Shown: positions 1-8,837, counted from the stretch's first letter. The stretch: 64,000 nt of DNA from Actinoplanes sp. SE50/110 (GCF_900119315.1 NZ_LT827010.1:7186001-7250000); one strand, 5' to 3'. The notes: generated from the sequence alone by a model not told the origin. Numbers and translations are program-made.

Positions 1-208
1 GGAAGGCCGTGGTGAGCGCACCACCATAAGCTGAGCTACGTGCGATGTCGCGGATCCTGACGTTTCCCTTCAGGACACCGTCCGCCATCTCGGCTAGCTC
101 GGGGCCACCGGCACCCTTGCTGAGCTGCTGAAGACTGTCCCGCATTGCTCGGACAATTCGAGGATTATCCGTCATTTCTTCGAGTTGCTCACTAACACGG
201 TCAGCCAC
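1..208 (-). CDS. Hypothetical protein, 3' part cut off by window edge
   Basis: The reading frame starts with GTG at 208, inside the last codons of the upstream WXG-like gene (8-bp overlap), and runs open to the window edge. The 69 visible residues start VADRVSEQLEEM and include KGAGGPELAEMADGVL. They look mostly helical and charged, with no membrane segment. I do not recognise a defined family. The overlap and shared strand put it in one operon with the small secretion-associated genes at 201-1598, so a role with them is an inference. Base composition is AT-richer than the chromosome to the right, as in the rest of this cluster. Confidence 0.6.
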   Translation of the reverse strand, partial: MADRVSEQLEEMTDNPRIVRAMRDSLQQLSKGAGGPELAEMADGVLKGNVRIRDIARSSAYGGALTTAF

Positions 209-929
209 GCTTAGCCTCCGGAAGCGCGAAGACGTTCCCCGGGAGAGGAATAGCCGAAATATTCCCGCCCTGGTTGGAAAGGTCATCAATCAGCCCGAAG
301 GTACCGAAGATGGCCGTCCATGCCGTTGAGACGACGATTGCCGCCTTATTGGCCAACTCCAGCACCCGCGTAACCTGATATGCCGCCAGCCCATAACCGG
401 CAAGAGCGCCGAATCCGGTTTCAGCCGTTGCGGTGCCGATTGCCGCCGAAGCAGCCATGAGAAGCGCGGCATCAACTAAAGCCTGGAGGATGTTTCCGAG
501 CTGTTTAGAGAATTGGTATGCACCTTTGGCTGATTCATGGTAAGCATTGGATGCTTGAGCCAACGCATCCTGTTGGCGACTTACCGCTGAGGCAAGATTG
601 CTGAAGTAGACGAAAGCTGCATCGTCGGCGTTTCCTGACCATGTTCGATCGAGATCCAGAAATCCGGACTGGATCTGGATACCAACCTCTTGCAGAAAGC
701 CCGCCATGCTCTTCAGGGCATCGCCGAAGCGATAGAGCGAGGCCCAATCCCCGGCTATTGCATCCGTCACCGACCCAAAAACATCGTATCCGGTAACACT
801 TTCGATTGCCGCAGAAATATAGGCTGATGGTGACAAAAAGTTAAATAGGTCTCCTGGGTCGGGAAAGCCCTCTGTCATGCTGTCGTCTGGTTCCCCCGGG
901 ATAACCAGAAGGTTTACTGCGGTACTCAT
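201..929 (-). CDS. WXG100-like protein, type VII secretion-associated (242 aa)
   Basis: The start chosen is ATG at 929 because ACAGGAGGACGC sits directly upstream; an in-frame upstream extension lacks such a site. The central part contains TWSGNADDAAFVYF, a Trp-x-Gly turn inside long helices, the hallmark of the WXG100/ESAT-6 fold. It is followed by a helical stretch rich in A, Q and S, and then a hydrophobic Ala/Gly-rich region of about 45 residues (ALLMAASAAIG and onward) that could insert in a membrane. The family is exported by type VII (ESX) machinery, often as larger WXG-LXG proteins or as carriers of toxins. No toxin domain is visible here. Its neighbours are an EspC-like protein and a small membrane protein in the same operon. 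The assignment to secretion is by fold and context. Confidence 0.6.
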   Translation of the reverse strand: MSTAVNLLVIPGEPDDSMTEGFPDPGDLFNFLSPSAYISAAIESVTGYDVFGSVTDAIAGDWASLYRFGDALKSMAGFLQEVGIQIQSGFLDLDRTWSGNADDAAFVYFSNLASAVSRQQDALAQASNAYHESAKGAYQFSKQLGNILQALVDAALLMAASAAIGTATAETGFGALAGYGLAAYQVTRVLELANKAAIVVSTAWTAIFGTFGLIDDLSNQGGNISAIPLPGNVFALPEAKRG

Positions 930-945
930 GCGTCCTCCTGTGACT

Positions 946-1278
946 TCAGTCCCTGTGCACAATGGGTCGCTGAGTCGCCGGATACGCCTGATCGATTTCA
1001 GTGGCAGACTTCAAATCTGTCGACTCATATTTCTTGGCAATCCGGTTGAGGGCCTCATGGTTGCCTTGCGTGAGGGTTTGAAGTGTGCCGAGCATTTGAT
1101 CTAATCGTCCCATGAATTGAGCATGCTTCGTCAGGATGGCTCCGAGGATGCCGCCCTCTGTTGCGCTCAGATCCCCATACCGATGAGCATAAGCTTTAGC
1201 TTCGACCGCATCATCTGAGTAGTCAGAGAGCTTTGCGGCGTACGCTCGCACATCAGATGGTTCAACGCTGAACGTCAC
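946..1278 (-). CDS. EspC-like type VII secretion target family protein (110 aa)
   Basis: The start is GTG at 1278, overlapping the stop of the upstream gene as GTGA, which argues for translational coupling. The protein begins VTFSVEPSDVRAYAAKLSDY and continues through long amphipathic helices with a central Gly-Gly (TEGGILGAIL). That is the general look of the EspC/ESX-1 secretion-target family (PF10824 type), which is about 100 residues long and travels with WXG100 proteins. There is no signal peptide or membrane segment. A much longer in-frame extension upstream exists but would overlap the whole membrane gene and is rejected. Assignment is by pattern, not by a database hit. Confidence 0.55.
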   Translation of the reverse strand: MTFSVEPSDVRAYAAKLSDYSDDAVEAKAYAHRYGDLSATEGGILGAILTKHAQFMGRLDQMLGTLQTLTQGNHEALNRIAKKYESTDLKSATEIDQAYPATQRPIVHRD

Positions 1279-1598
1279 GACGAACCTCCGAAATGAAAGA
1301 TCAGAAAGAAGCCAACCGCGAAGACGGCAATACCCGCAAGTCCGTATCCGACAGCCTTCGACAGAAGGCGATCTACCTCGCTTCGGTCGGCAGTCAGGTG
1401 CAGCTTGATGGAGTAGTACGCCCCTAGAACCAAGCCGACACCGGCAGCGACGTACACCAGCAGGTTCAGCAACGGCGGCCAAGACCCTTGGAGCCCGGTA
1501 GCGATGAACGCCACGGCACCCATGGCCCACACGCCGGCCACCAGCAACACGAATTTGCCAACCAGTCTTCGCGCCTCAACGGCCCGCGGCACTGACAC
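1275..1598 (-). CDS. Small three-helix membrane protein (107 aa)
   Basis: Three hydrophobic segments are visible: FVLLVAGVWAMGAVAFIATG, LLNLLVYVAAGVGLVLGAYY, and AVGYGLAGIAVFAVGFFLIF near the C-terminus. A short charged loop (LTADRSEVDRLL) lies between the second and third. I chose GTG at 1598 because GAGGAGG lies five bases before it; an ATG at 1628 in the same frame lacks a site. It is the first gene of the minus-strand operon that continues with the EspC-like and WXG-like genes. No family recognised. A membrane partner or immunity-type role for the two secretion-like proteins downstream is a guess from context only. Confidence 0.55.
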   Translation of the reverse strand: MSVPRAVEARRLVGKFVLLVAGVWAMGAVAFIATGLQGSWPPLLNLLVYVAAGVGLVLGAYYSIKLHLTADRSEVDRLLSKAVGYGLAGIAVFAVGFFLIFHFGGSS

Positions 1599-1808
1599 AC
1601 CAACCTCCTCGCATGGGCTCGCAACCATATCAACGCCTAGCGATCCCGTATGGTTCAGGCGAAGCTCTCTAGATCTTGAACCGTCGGAAGTGTGACAGAC
1701 TCAGCGGTGCCAAGCTGAAAGATGGCCGCGACAGAGCGTCCACTGAAAGCCGCCTGACCCATTGCCACCGACTCCGGCATCAAACCGCTGACGACAGAAG
1801 ACGCAGTA

Positions 1809-2986
1809 CTAGCCGATAGGTGGAGTGGCTTCCGGCTTCCTAGCCAGTGATCCAGCGTGCGCCTTGATACGCGGCTCAAGATCGAGGGGAAGCAGGAGCT
1901 CAAATCTGGAGTCAGATACCACGGGCGGCATATCTACCGGCGGGACAGGTAGCCCAAATGCCACCCGAAGCGGCATCCTGGTCGGAGGTTCGGCATGCAC
2001 CCTGACCGCTATCCCCATCTTCTTGAGGAAGGCACGGCGGTCGCCAACATCTTCGGCCCGGTCCCAATACTGCCGGAGCGTCCTGCCGGTAGGAATCTCT
2101 TCCCAGCGATCCGGGACCTGAGGTAGAGCCGCTAAGCGGTCATATTCAGCGGAAAGACTGCCATGCATGCGACGGTAGGACTGCTCGCCGCGGTCGCTGG
2201 AGTAGAGGCCGGCCATGCGGTCGTTCTCCAACGCCTCCAGTGCCTTATCGACTTTCCGGAGTTCTTCCGTATGGTCCGCGCCGGGAATGAATCGCTTCTC
2301 CATGACCTCCAGGTCGCCGACTAGACCTAAGAGAGTCCGCGGCATGGTCCCGCGGGGATAGAACACCGCGAGCGTTCAAATCCTGAGCAACGCTACGGAT
2401 GCTCTTGCCATCCTTGACCCGTTCGACGATCTCGCGGAAAACGATCAAGGTATCAGGGTCATGCTCGAACACCCCACCTGCACGGTTGGAGTTCCGGACG
2501 GGCCGGTAACCGTAGGGCGCCGTGCCGCCATGCCAGCGGCCTATCCGGCGAAGGTGTTCCCGGGACTGTGCTGACCGCTCTGCGATCGTCGTACCTTCGA
2601 ACTCAGCGAAGAGTGCGAGTACCTTGGCGATCAGTTCGCCGGTCTTGTCGGACGTGTCGACGCTGTCCATGTACGCGGCAACGTACTTGCCGCGCTCAGC
2701 CGCCCAATCGATCAGCCGGACGAGGTGAAGAAGGTTCCGCGACAGGCGGTCGATCTTCATTCCGGCGATGATGTCGAACTGGGCCGGCGGCGTGTCTCCA
2801 AGCCACCGACCCAAGTCCGGTCGTTCCCAAGGCGCCGTGTCACCCGAGACGTCCAAGTCCTCAGCCCATCCCACGATCACGTGATCATGGTCTGTCGCCC
2901 AAGCCTCAAGCCCTTGCCGCTGTCGCTGCGGCGAGGGGGGAGTCTTCTGTCACCCGGCTGAGCCGGATCACCCCAAGGACGCGCAC
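1809..2986 (-). pseudogene. Decayed large serine recombinase (phage/ICE integrase)
   Basis: Three pieces of one integrase are readable. Piece 1 (GTG at 2986) gives VRVLGVIRLSRVTEDS, containing the catalytic-Ser motif (RLS). It runs out of frame in a run of six C (minus strand) at about 2935-2940. Piece 2 resumes one frame over with SPQRQRQGLEAWATDHDH and continues through the catalytic core (KIDRLSRN, EGTTIAERSAQ) into the recombinase domain (APYGYRPV) as far as LNARGVLSPRDHA. Piece 3, in another frame to 1809, begins at LLGLVGDLEVMEKRFIPG and is the C-terminal coiled-coil end. Between pieces 2 and 3 the end of the recombinase domain and the zinc-ribbon are missing, roughly 130-150 codons by comparison with typical integrases. 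With five Cs pieces 1 and 2 would join cleanly. The internal deletion makes the gene inactive either way. Confidence 0.85.
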
Positions 2987-2995
2987 CTCACGAGA

Positions 2996-3748
2996 CTAGC
3001 CCTCGATTTGAGCTAGCGTCTCATCCGAGACATCGAAGTTGCCGTAGATGTTCTGCACGTCGTCGCAGTCCTCGAGCGCGTCGATCAGCTTGAACACCTT
3101 GCGCGCGGCGTCCTCGTCGACCTCGACCGTCATGGTCGGCACCAGCGACGACTCGGCCGAGTCGTAGTCGATGCCGGCGCTCTGCAGGGCGGTGCGGACC
3201 GCGACCAGGTCGGTCGGCTCGCTGACCACCTCGAACGAGTCGCCCAGGTCGTTGATCTCCTCGGCGCCGGCCTCGAGGACGGCCAGCATCAGGTCGTCCT
3301 CGGTCAGCTCACCCTTGGGGACGATCACCACGCCCTTGCGGTTGAACAGGTACGACACGCTGCCCGCGTCGGCGAACGTGCCGTGGTTGCGGGTCAGCCG
3401 GGTGCGCACCTCGGTGGCGGCGCGGTTCCGGTTGTCGGTGAGGCACTCGATCAGGATGGCGACGCCGTTCGGCCCGTAACCCTCGTACATGATCGTCTGC
3501 CAGTCGGCGCCGCCGGCCTCGAGCCCGGAGCCGCGCTTGACGGCCCGGTCGATGTTGTCGTTCGGGACCGAGGACTTCTTCGCCTTCTGGATGGCGTCGT
3601 AGAGGGTGGGATTACCGGACGGGTCGCCGCCCCCGGTACGCGCCGCGACCTCGATGTTCTTGATCAGCTTGGCGAACATCTTGCCGCGTTTGGCGTCGAC
3701 GACCGCCTTCTTGTGCTTGGTCGTCGCCCACTTGGAGTGGCCGGACAT
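2996..3748 (-). CDS. yebC: YebC/PmpR-family regulator (TACO1 homologue)
   Basis: Full-length family member (250 aa) with the diagnostic N-terminus [16 protein letters not shown], the conserved [15 protein letters not shown] segment, [10 protein letters not shown] in the middle and a three-domain layout. These cytosolic proteins act as DNA-binding regulators in some bacteria and help translation of difficult proline-rich stretches in others; which applies here cannot be read from sequence. It lies 15 bp downstream of pdxT on the same strand, the usual actinobacterial arrangement. In many actinobacteria ruvC-ruvA-ruvB follow next. Here the integrase pseudogene starts 9 bp after the stop instead. 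Confidence 0.95.
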   Translation of the reverse strand: MSGHSKWATTKHKKAVVDAKRGKMFAKLIKNIEVAARTGGGDPSGNPTLYDAIQKAKKSSVPNDNIDRAVKRGSGLEAGGADWQTIMYEGYGPNGVAILIECLTDNRNRAATEVRTRLTRNHGTFADAGSVSYLFNRKGVVIVPKGELTEDDLMLAVLEAGAEEINDLGDSFEVVSEPTDLVAVRTALQSAGIDYDSAESSLVPTMTVEVDEDAARKVFKLIDALEDCDDVQNIYGNFDVSDETLAQIEG

Positions 3749-3763
3749 GCGTAACCTCCGTGT

Positions 3764-4369
3764 CTACCGTGCGGGTGCGGCCTGGCGGACCATCTCGACG
3801 AAGTACCGGTGGACGCGAAGGTCGCCGGTCAGCTCCGGGTGGAAAGCCGTGGCGAGCAGGTTCCCCTGCCGAACGGCCACAATCCTACCGGCGGCGTCCC
3901 CGGAGGCCACGCGACCCAGCACCCGCACGTCGGGGCCGACCTGCTCGACCCAGGGCGCGCGGATGAAAACGGCGTGGAACTCGCCGCCCTCGATGCCCTC
4001 GATCTCCACGGCGCCCTCGAACGAGTCGATCTGCCGGCCGAACGCGTTGCGCCGGACGGTCATCTCGATGCCCTGGAAGGACTCCTGGTCGGGCCGCCCG
4101 TCCAGGACCGTGGTGGCCAGCATGATCATGCCGGCGCAGGAACCGTACACCGGCATGCCGTCCGCGATCCGTTTCCGGATCGGGTCGAGCAGTCCGAAAG
4201 TGATCGCCAGGTTGCTCATCGTCGTGGACTCGCCACCGGGGATCACCAGCGCGTCGACGTCGGCCAGTTCCTCGGGCCGCCGGATCGGTCGGGCCAGCAC
4301 GTCCGACTCGGCCAGAGCGGACAGGTGTTCGCGCACGTCGCCCTGCAGGGCCAGCACTCCGATGTTCAC
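3764..4369 (-). CDS. pdxT: Pyridoxal 5'-phosphate synthase glutaminase subunit PdxT
   Basis: Hydrolyses glutamine and channels ammonia to PdxS for ribose-phosphate-dependent synthesis of pyridoxal phosphate. The class-I glutaminase signatures are present: GDVREH near residue 10, PGGESTTM, the nucleophile in GSCAGM and the His-Glu pair in AFHPELTGD near the C-terminus. At 201 residues it has normal length. It is cotranscribed with yebC downstream. Unusually, pdxS is not in the same operon but diverges from it across a 156-bp intergenic region. The start at ATG 4369 matches the conserved [12 protein letters not shown]-terminus. Confidence 0.95.
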   Translation of the reverse strand: MNIGVLALQGDVREHLSALAESDVLARPIRRPEELADVDALVIPGGESTTMSNLAITFGLLDPIRKRIADGMPVYGSCAGMIMLATTVLDGRPDQESFQGIEMTVRRNAFGRQIDSFEGAVEIEGIEGGEFHAVFIRAPWVEQVGPDVRVLGRVASGDAAGRIVAVRQGNLLATAFHPELTGDLRVHRYFVEMVRQAAPAR

Positions 4370-4525
4370 CCGGTCAACTCTAGGACCGCCGCGGGCCAGG
4401 AGCTAAAGCAGGCCACCGGGGGGTCGATTGGCTATCGAGGCGTCCCGCCCCCGCTTCGTACGATCGCCGAGACCAAAGCCCGCAGCGTCGCACGATCGCC
4501 AGCGTCAACCCGCACGAGGAGTCGT

Positions 4526-5422
4526 ATGTCTGAGAACCAGCCGGCCGTCGGAACCGCCCGCGTCAAGCGCGGCATGGCCGAGATGCTCAAGGGCGGCGTG
4601 ATCATGGACGTCGTCACCCCCGACCAGGCGAAGATCGCCGAAGACGCCGGCGCCGTCGCGGTGATGGCGCTGGAGCGGGTCCCGGCCGACATCCGCGCCC
4701 AGGGCGGCGTGTCCCGGATGTCCGACCCCGACATGATCGACGGCATCATCAACGCCGTCTCCATCCCGGTGATGGCCAAGGCCCGGATCGGCCACTTCGT
4801 CGAGGCCCAGGTGCTGCAGGCGCTGGGCGTGGACTACATCGACGAGTCCGAGGTGCTGACCCCGGCCGACTTCGCCAACCACATCGACAAGTGGCAGTTC
4901 ACCGCCCCGTTCGTGTGTGGCGCCACCAACCTGGGCGAGGCGCTGCGCCGGATCACCGAGGGCGCGGCGATGATCCGCTCCAAGGGCGAGGCCGGCACCG
5001 GCGACGTCTCGAACGCGACCACCCACATGCGCCGGATCCGGGCCGAGATCCGCCGCCTGCAGACCCTGCCGGAGGACGAGCTGTACGTCGCGGCCAAGGA
5101 GTTGCAGGCGCCGTACGAGCTGGTCAAGGAGGTCGCCGAGGCGGGCAAGCTGCCGGTGGTGCTGTTCACCGCGGGCGGGATCGCCACCCCGGCGGACGCC
5201 GCCATGATGATGCAGCTGGGCGCCGAGGGCGTGTTCGTCGGCTCGGGCATCTTCAAGTCCGGCAACCCCGCGCAGCGTGCCGCCGCGATCGTCAAGGCCA
5301 CCACGTTCCACGACGACCCGGACGTGATCGCCAAGGTCTCCCGCGGCCTGGGCGAGGCCATGGTCGGCATCAACGTCGACGAGATCCCGCAGCCGCACCG
5401 CCTGGCCGAGCGCGGCTGGTGA
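4526..5422 (+). CDS. pdxS: Pyridoxal 5'-phosphate synthase lyase subunit PdxS
   Basis: Condenses ribose 5-phosphate (or ribulose 5-phosphate), glyceraldehyde 3-phosphate and PdxT-derived ammonia into PLP; works as a dodecamer of TIM barrels. The 298-aa frame starts at ATG 4526 with GAGGAG upstream. It shows [34 protein letters not shown], the catalytic-lysine segment VMAKARIGH, and the C-terminal FVGSGIFKS phosphate loop. It lies on the plus strand between two minus-strand genes, although its position between the pimA-side gene and pdxT is the conserved one. This looks like a local single-gene inversion. A long in-frame extension upstream is antisense to pdxT and not real. Confidence 0.96.
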   Translation: MSENQPAVGTARVKRGMAEMLKGGVIMDVVTPDQAKIAEDAGAVAVMALERVPADIRAQGGVSRMSDPDMIDGIINAVSIPVMAKARIGHFVEAQVLQALGVDYIDESEVLTPADFANHIDKWQFTAPFVCGATNLGEALRRITEGAAMIRSKGEAGTGDVSNATTHMRRIRAEIRRLQTLPEDELYVAAKELQAPYELVKEVAEAGKLPVVLFTAGGIATPADAAMMMQLGAEGVFVGSGIFKSGNPAQRAAAIVKATTFHDDPDVIAKVSRGLGEAMVGINVDEIPQPHRLAERGW

Positions 5423-5449
5423 CCGTGCCACGGGGCGCCGCGCCGGGGT

Positions 5450-6013
5450 TCAGACCGCCTGGACCGGCAGCGGCGCCTCGTGCGTGGCGGCGGACACCGG
5501 CAGCGGCGGCATGACCGGCTCGACGATGTCGAAGTAGCGGGGGCGCGGATAGCGCCCGGGCAGCCGCAGCACCCGGACCACCTTGCGCCGCCGCGCGGTC
5601 AGCGCGTCGCGCACCAGATCGGTGTGCACCTGCCGGGCCAGCACCACCCGGCGGCTGGAGGCGATCAGCGTGCGCGCCGCGGTGTCCGCCGGGTCCAGCT
5701 CGATCCCCTGCAGCTGGCGGGTCAGGTCGTTCTCCGCCGACTCACGTTCCTCAGGGCCCGCGTCGAGGGCCAGCCGGGCGGCCGCGTAGAGCTCCACCGC
5801 ATCGGTGCGCTCGGCGACCACGGCCGCCGCCGCGGCCCGGCGCAGCAGGTGGGCGTCGAGGGCCCGCTCGGCGGACTGGGCGCGGGCGTGCACCCGTTCG
5901 ACCCGCTGGGCGATCCAGCCGAGGTACGCCGAGAGGATCGCACCCAGCACGACGGCACCCAGCACCCACCACATGACGTGGGATCGTAGTGCCGGAATGT
6001 GTCCGGCCGTCAC
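5450..6013 (-). CDS. Membrane-anchored protein with coiled-coil (187 aa), function unknown
   Basis: One N-terminal membrane helix (MWWVLGAVVLGAILSAYLGW) is followed by a long alanine-, arginine- and glutamate-rich helical region (RVERVHARAQSAERALDAHL onward, to about residue 150) that should form a coiled coil, and a proline-rich tail. The layout recalls LemA-type proteins, but I see no diagnostic LemA motif. The start chosen is GTG 6013, 14 bp after the pimA stop with GGGGCAG upstream; an ATG at 5974 directly before the helix is an alternative. It is the last gene of the pgsA-patA-pimA run, so a cell-envelope role is plausible by context only. Confidence 0.7.
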   Translation of the reverse strand: MTAGHIPALRSHVMWWVLGAVVLGAILSAYLGWIAQRVERVHARAQSAERALDAHLLRRAAAAAVVAERTDAVELYAAARLALDAGPEERESAENDLTRQLQGIELDPADTAARTLIASSRRVVLARQVHTDLVRDALTARRRKVVRVLRLPGRYPRPRYFDIVEPVMPPLPVSAATHEAPLPVQAV

Positions 6014-6027
6014 CTGCCCCGACGGGA

Positions 6028-7164
6028 TCAGGCCTCGTCGGCGTCGAAGACCCGACCGTCGGTCGCCTCGATCGCCGTGGTGTAGACCTCCAGCACCCGG
6101 GCGGCCACACTCGGCCAGTCGAACGTACCGACCACCTGGCGGGCGCAGCTTGCCAGGTCAGCGCGCCGCACCGGATCATCGAGCAGCGCGCTGAGCAGCG
6201 CGGTGAGCGCGGCGGCGTCACCGTTGGGGAACAGCGCGCCGGCCCGGCCACCGTCCAATACCCGACGAAACGCGTCGAGGTCGCTGGCGGCGATCGTGGC
6301 GCCGGCCGCCATCGCCTCGGTGAGGATCATGCCGAAGCTCTCGCCGCCGGTGTTCGGCGCCACGTAGATGTCGACGCTGCGCAGCATCCGGGCCTTGTCC
6401 GCCTCGCTGACCAGGCCGAGGAACTCGACCCGGGGGTGCAGCTCGGCCGGGATCCGGTCGAACAGCTCGTCGCGGTCGCCCGGGCCGGCCACCAGCAGGC
6501 GCAGGCCGGGACGCTCCCGGGCGAGCGTGACAAACGCCGTACGCAGCAGGGGGAAGCCCTTGCGAGGCTCGGTGAAACGGCCGAGGAAACCGAGGGTCCC
6601 GCCCTCGCCGGGCCATCCGGGCAGGGCGGCGGCGGTGGCGAATTTCGCCACCGCGACGCCGTTGGGGATCTCGACCGCGCCGCCGCCGAGGTGTTCGACC
6701 TGCACCTTGCGGGCGAGTTCGCTGACCGCGATCCGTGCGGTGATCTTCTCCAGCACCGGCTGCAGGAAGTTCTGCGCGACGGCGAGCGCCCGGGAGCGGG
6801 TCATCGCGGTGTGGAAGGTGGCCACCACCGGGCCGCGCGCGGAGAGCACCGCGAGCAGCGACAGGCTGGGGGTCAGCGGCTCGTGCACGTGCAGCACGTC
6901 GAACTCGCCACGGGCCAGCCAGCGGCGCACCCGGGCGGTGGAGACCGGGCCGAAGGCGATCCGGGCCACCGACCCGTTGTACGGCAGCGGCAGCGCCCGC
7001 CCGGCCGGTACCAGGTAGTGCGGCAGCTCGGCGTCCTCGTCGGCCGGGGCCAGCACGCTCACGTGGTGTCCGAGACCGATCAGTGCCTCGGCGAGGTCCA
7101 TGATGTGGTTCTGCACGCCGCCGGGCACGTCGAACGAGTAGGGCGAGACGATCCCGATCCGCAA
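6028..7164 (-). CDS. pimA: Phosphatidyl-myo-inositol mannosyltransferase PimA (GT4)
   Basis: Transfers the first mannose from GDP-mannose to the 2-position of phosphatidyl-myo-inositol at the cytoplasmic face of the membrane. The 378-aa protein has the GT-B layout of family GT4: N-terminal glycine-rich VPGGVQNHIMDLAEAL, the inter-domain GFLGRFTEPRKGF segment, and the E-x7-E donor-site motif in GGESFGMILTEAMA. Length and N-terminus (MRIGIVSPYSFDVPGG) are those of actinobacterial PimA. It follows patA after 10 bp. The context with pgsA and patA supports PimA over other GT4 enzymes. Confidence 0.93.
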   Translation of the reverse strand: MRIGIVSPYSFDVPGGVQNHIMDLAEALIGLGHHVSVLAPADEDAELPHYLVPAGRALPLPYNGSVARIAFGPVSTARVRRWLARGEFDVLHVHEPLTPSLSLLAVLSARGPVVATFHTAMTRSRALAVAQNFLQPVLEKITARIAVSELARKVQVEHLGGGAVEIPNGVAVAKFATAAALPGWPGEGGTLGFLGRFTEPRKGFPLLRTAFVTLARERPGLRLLVAGPGDRDELFDRIPAELHPRVEFLGLVSEADKARMLRSVDIYVAPNTGGESFGMILTEAMAAGATIAASDLDAFRRVLDGGRAGALFPNGDAAALTALLSALLDDPVRRADLASCARQVVGTFDWPSVAARVLEVYTTAIEATDGRVFDADEA

Positions 7165-7174
7165 CCCCGACCTC

Positions 7175-8041
7175 CTAGAGCCAGAGTTTCTGGAGCATGT
7201 GCCAGTCCTGCGGGTGTTCGGCGATGCCGGCCGCGAAGGCGTCGGCCATCAGCTGGGTGGTGCGTTTCACCCGCTCGTCGAGTGGCCCGTCCACCGGCGG
7301 GGTGATCTTGCGCAGCCGGGCCTCGACGCGATGCTCGGAGTACCACATGTCGACGGCATACATCGGGGCGCCGGACCGCACCGCGAGGATCGCCGGGCCG
7401 GCCGGCATCCGGGTCCGCCCGCCGAAGAACTCCACCTCGACGCCGTTGCGGGACATGTCCCGGTCGGCCAGCAGCGGGACCACCCAGCCCTGCCGCAGGT
7501 GCTCGGCGAGCACGTCGAGCGGCGCCCGCTCACCGCCGGTCAGCGCCAGCACCCGCATGCCGAGGCTCTCCCGGTAGTCCATGAACGCCTGGAACAGCGC
7601 CTCCGGCTTGAGCCGCTCCTGCACGGTGATCATCTGCCAGCCGTGCGACACCACCCAGGCCGCGGCCGCGTCCCAGTTGGCGATGTGCGGCAGGGCCAGC
7701 ACGATGCCGTTGCCCTCGGCGATGACGCTCTTCATCTCGTCATAGCTGGCGGCCTCCATGTGGAAGCCGGCCACGTGCTGCTCCCGGGTCTGTGACGGCA
7801 GCCGGAACGCCTCCATCCAGTACCGGGCATAGGACCGCAGCCCGTCCCGGACCAGGGTCTCCGGCATGTCCGGGCCGGCCACCTGCCGGTAGTTGCGGCG
7901 CAGCCGCTGGGTGCCCTTGCCGTTGGCTTTCCAGGCGCGGTCGGCGACCGTGGTGAACAGCGCCCGGGCGACCGGGAGCGGCAGCGCCCGCACCAGCCGC
8001 CAGCCGGCCAGGTAGCCGAGCGTGGTCAGCCGGTCCTTCAC
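7175..8041 (-). CDS. patA: Phosphatidylinositol mannoside acyltransferase PatA
   Basis: Acylates the mannose of PIM from acyl-CoA at the inner membrane. The 288-aa sequence belongs to the LpxL/HtrB-like acyltransferase family. It carries the H-x4-D catalytic motif in LALPHIANWDAAAAW, the RNYRQV region before it, and the VPLLADRDMSRNGVEVEFFG segment after it. GTG at 8041 overlaps the pgsA stop as GTGA, so the two are translationally coupled. pimA follows directly. Confidence 0.92.
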   Translation of the reverse strand: MKDRLTTLGYLAGWRLVRALPLPVARALFTTVADRAWKANGKGTQRLRRNYRQVAGPDMPETLVRDGLRSYARYWMEAFRLPSQTREQHVAGFHMEAASYDEMKSVIAEGNGIVLALPHIANWDAAAAWVVSHGWQMITVQERLKPEALFQAFMDYRESLGMRVLALTGGERAPLDVLAEHLRQGWVVPLLADRDMSRNGVEVEFFGGRTRMPAGPAILAVRSGAPMYAVDMWYSEHRVEARLRKITPPVDGPLDERVKRTTQLMADAFAAGIAEHPQDWHMLQKLWL

Positions 8042-8658
8042 TCGGCCGCGACCTTGGGCTCGGTGCGCCGGGCGTGCAGCAGCCGCTGGAAGACGGTGAA
8101 CAGCGAGAGCGCGGCCAGCACCCAGAGCGCGGCGGGCAGGCCCCAGGCCAGCCCGGCGCTGCCCAGCAGGCCGCCGATGCCGACGATGATCAGACGCTCG
8201 AGGCGCTCGGCGACGCCGACGTCGGCGTCCAGGCCCAGCGACTGGGCGCGGGCCTTCACGTACGACACCACCTGACCGGCGGCCAGGCAGATCAGCGCGG
8301 CGGGGACACCGCCGTACGGATTGCCCTGGGTGGCCAGGTAGTAGACGACGGCGCCGAACACGGCGCCGTCGGCGATCCGGTCCATCGACGAGTCGAGAAG
8401 CGCGCCGAATCTGCCGGAACTGCCCCGAAGCCGGGCCATTGTGCCGTCGAGCACATCGGTGAGGGCGCAGGCGGTTACGATCCAGGTGCCCCAGAAGAGG
8501 TGACCGCGCGCACCGAAGTACGAACCGATCAGCACCCCGACAGTGCCCGCGACGGTGACGGCGTCGGGTGAGACGCCGATCTTGAGCAGGGAACGTGCGA
8601 CCGGGTTGACGCCGTACGAGACGACGGCACGGGCCGTTACTTGGACGATCTTTGCCAT
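8038..8658 (-). CDS. pgsA: Phosphatidylinositol phosphate synthase (CDP-alcohol phosphatidyltransferase)
   Basis: Joins CDP-diacylglycerol and myo-inositol 3-phosphate to give phosphatidylinositol phosphate, the entry step to PIMs. The family signature D-x2-DG-x2-AR-x8-G-x3-D-x3-D is complete: DVLDGTMARLRG, then GRFGALLDSSMD. Several membrane helices surround it. I start at ATG 8658 (MAKIVQVTARAVV, 206 aa). A longer in-frame ORF would run through the divergent promoter of the EF-G-like gene. It is the first gene of the pgsA-patA-pimA group. Confidence 0.92.
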   Translation of the reverse strand: MAKIVQVTARAVVSYGVNPVARSLLKIGVSPDAVTVAGTVGVLIGSYFGARGHLFWGTWIVTACALTDVLDGTMARLRGSSGRFGALLDSSMDRIADGAVFGAVVYYLATQGNPYGGVPAALICLAAGQVVSYVKARAQSLGLDADVGVAERLERLIIVGIGGLLGSAGLAWGLPAALWVLAALSLFTVFQRLLHARRTEPKVAAE

Positions 8659-8837
8659 GGCCGTCCCACCATATCGGCGTGGGCCCGGTCGCGGTACGGC
8701 TCGCCCCCCCCGGTTGGCCGGATCGTCACCATCCGGCATCCTCTGGTGGCTTCCGGTCCTTGCGACCGGGACCTGCCCGGGTGTGGGATTTGTAGAACAG
8801 CGGCGAAACGACGCGGAAACGACAGGGAGCGCTCGGC

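Noticed and set aside
1655-1903. Minus-strand 82-codon frame downstream of the integrase remnant
   Set aside because: Overlaps the integrase C-terminal frame; no site, no recognisable domain.
3809-4525. Long plus-strand extension upstream of pdxS (frame open for over 700 bp)
   Set aside because: It is antisense to pdxT, has no start site, and pdxS has a conserved start at 4526 with a good ribosome site.
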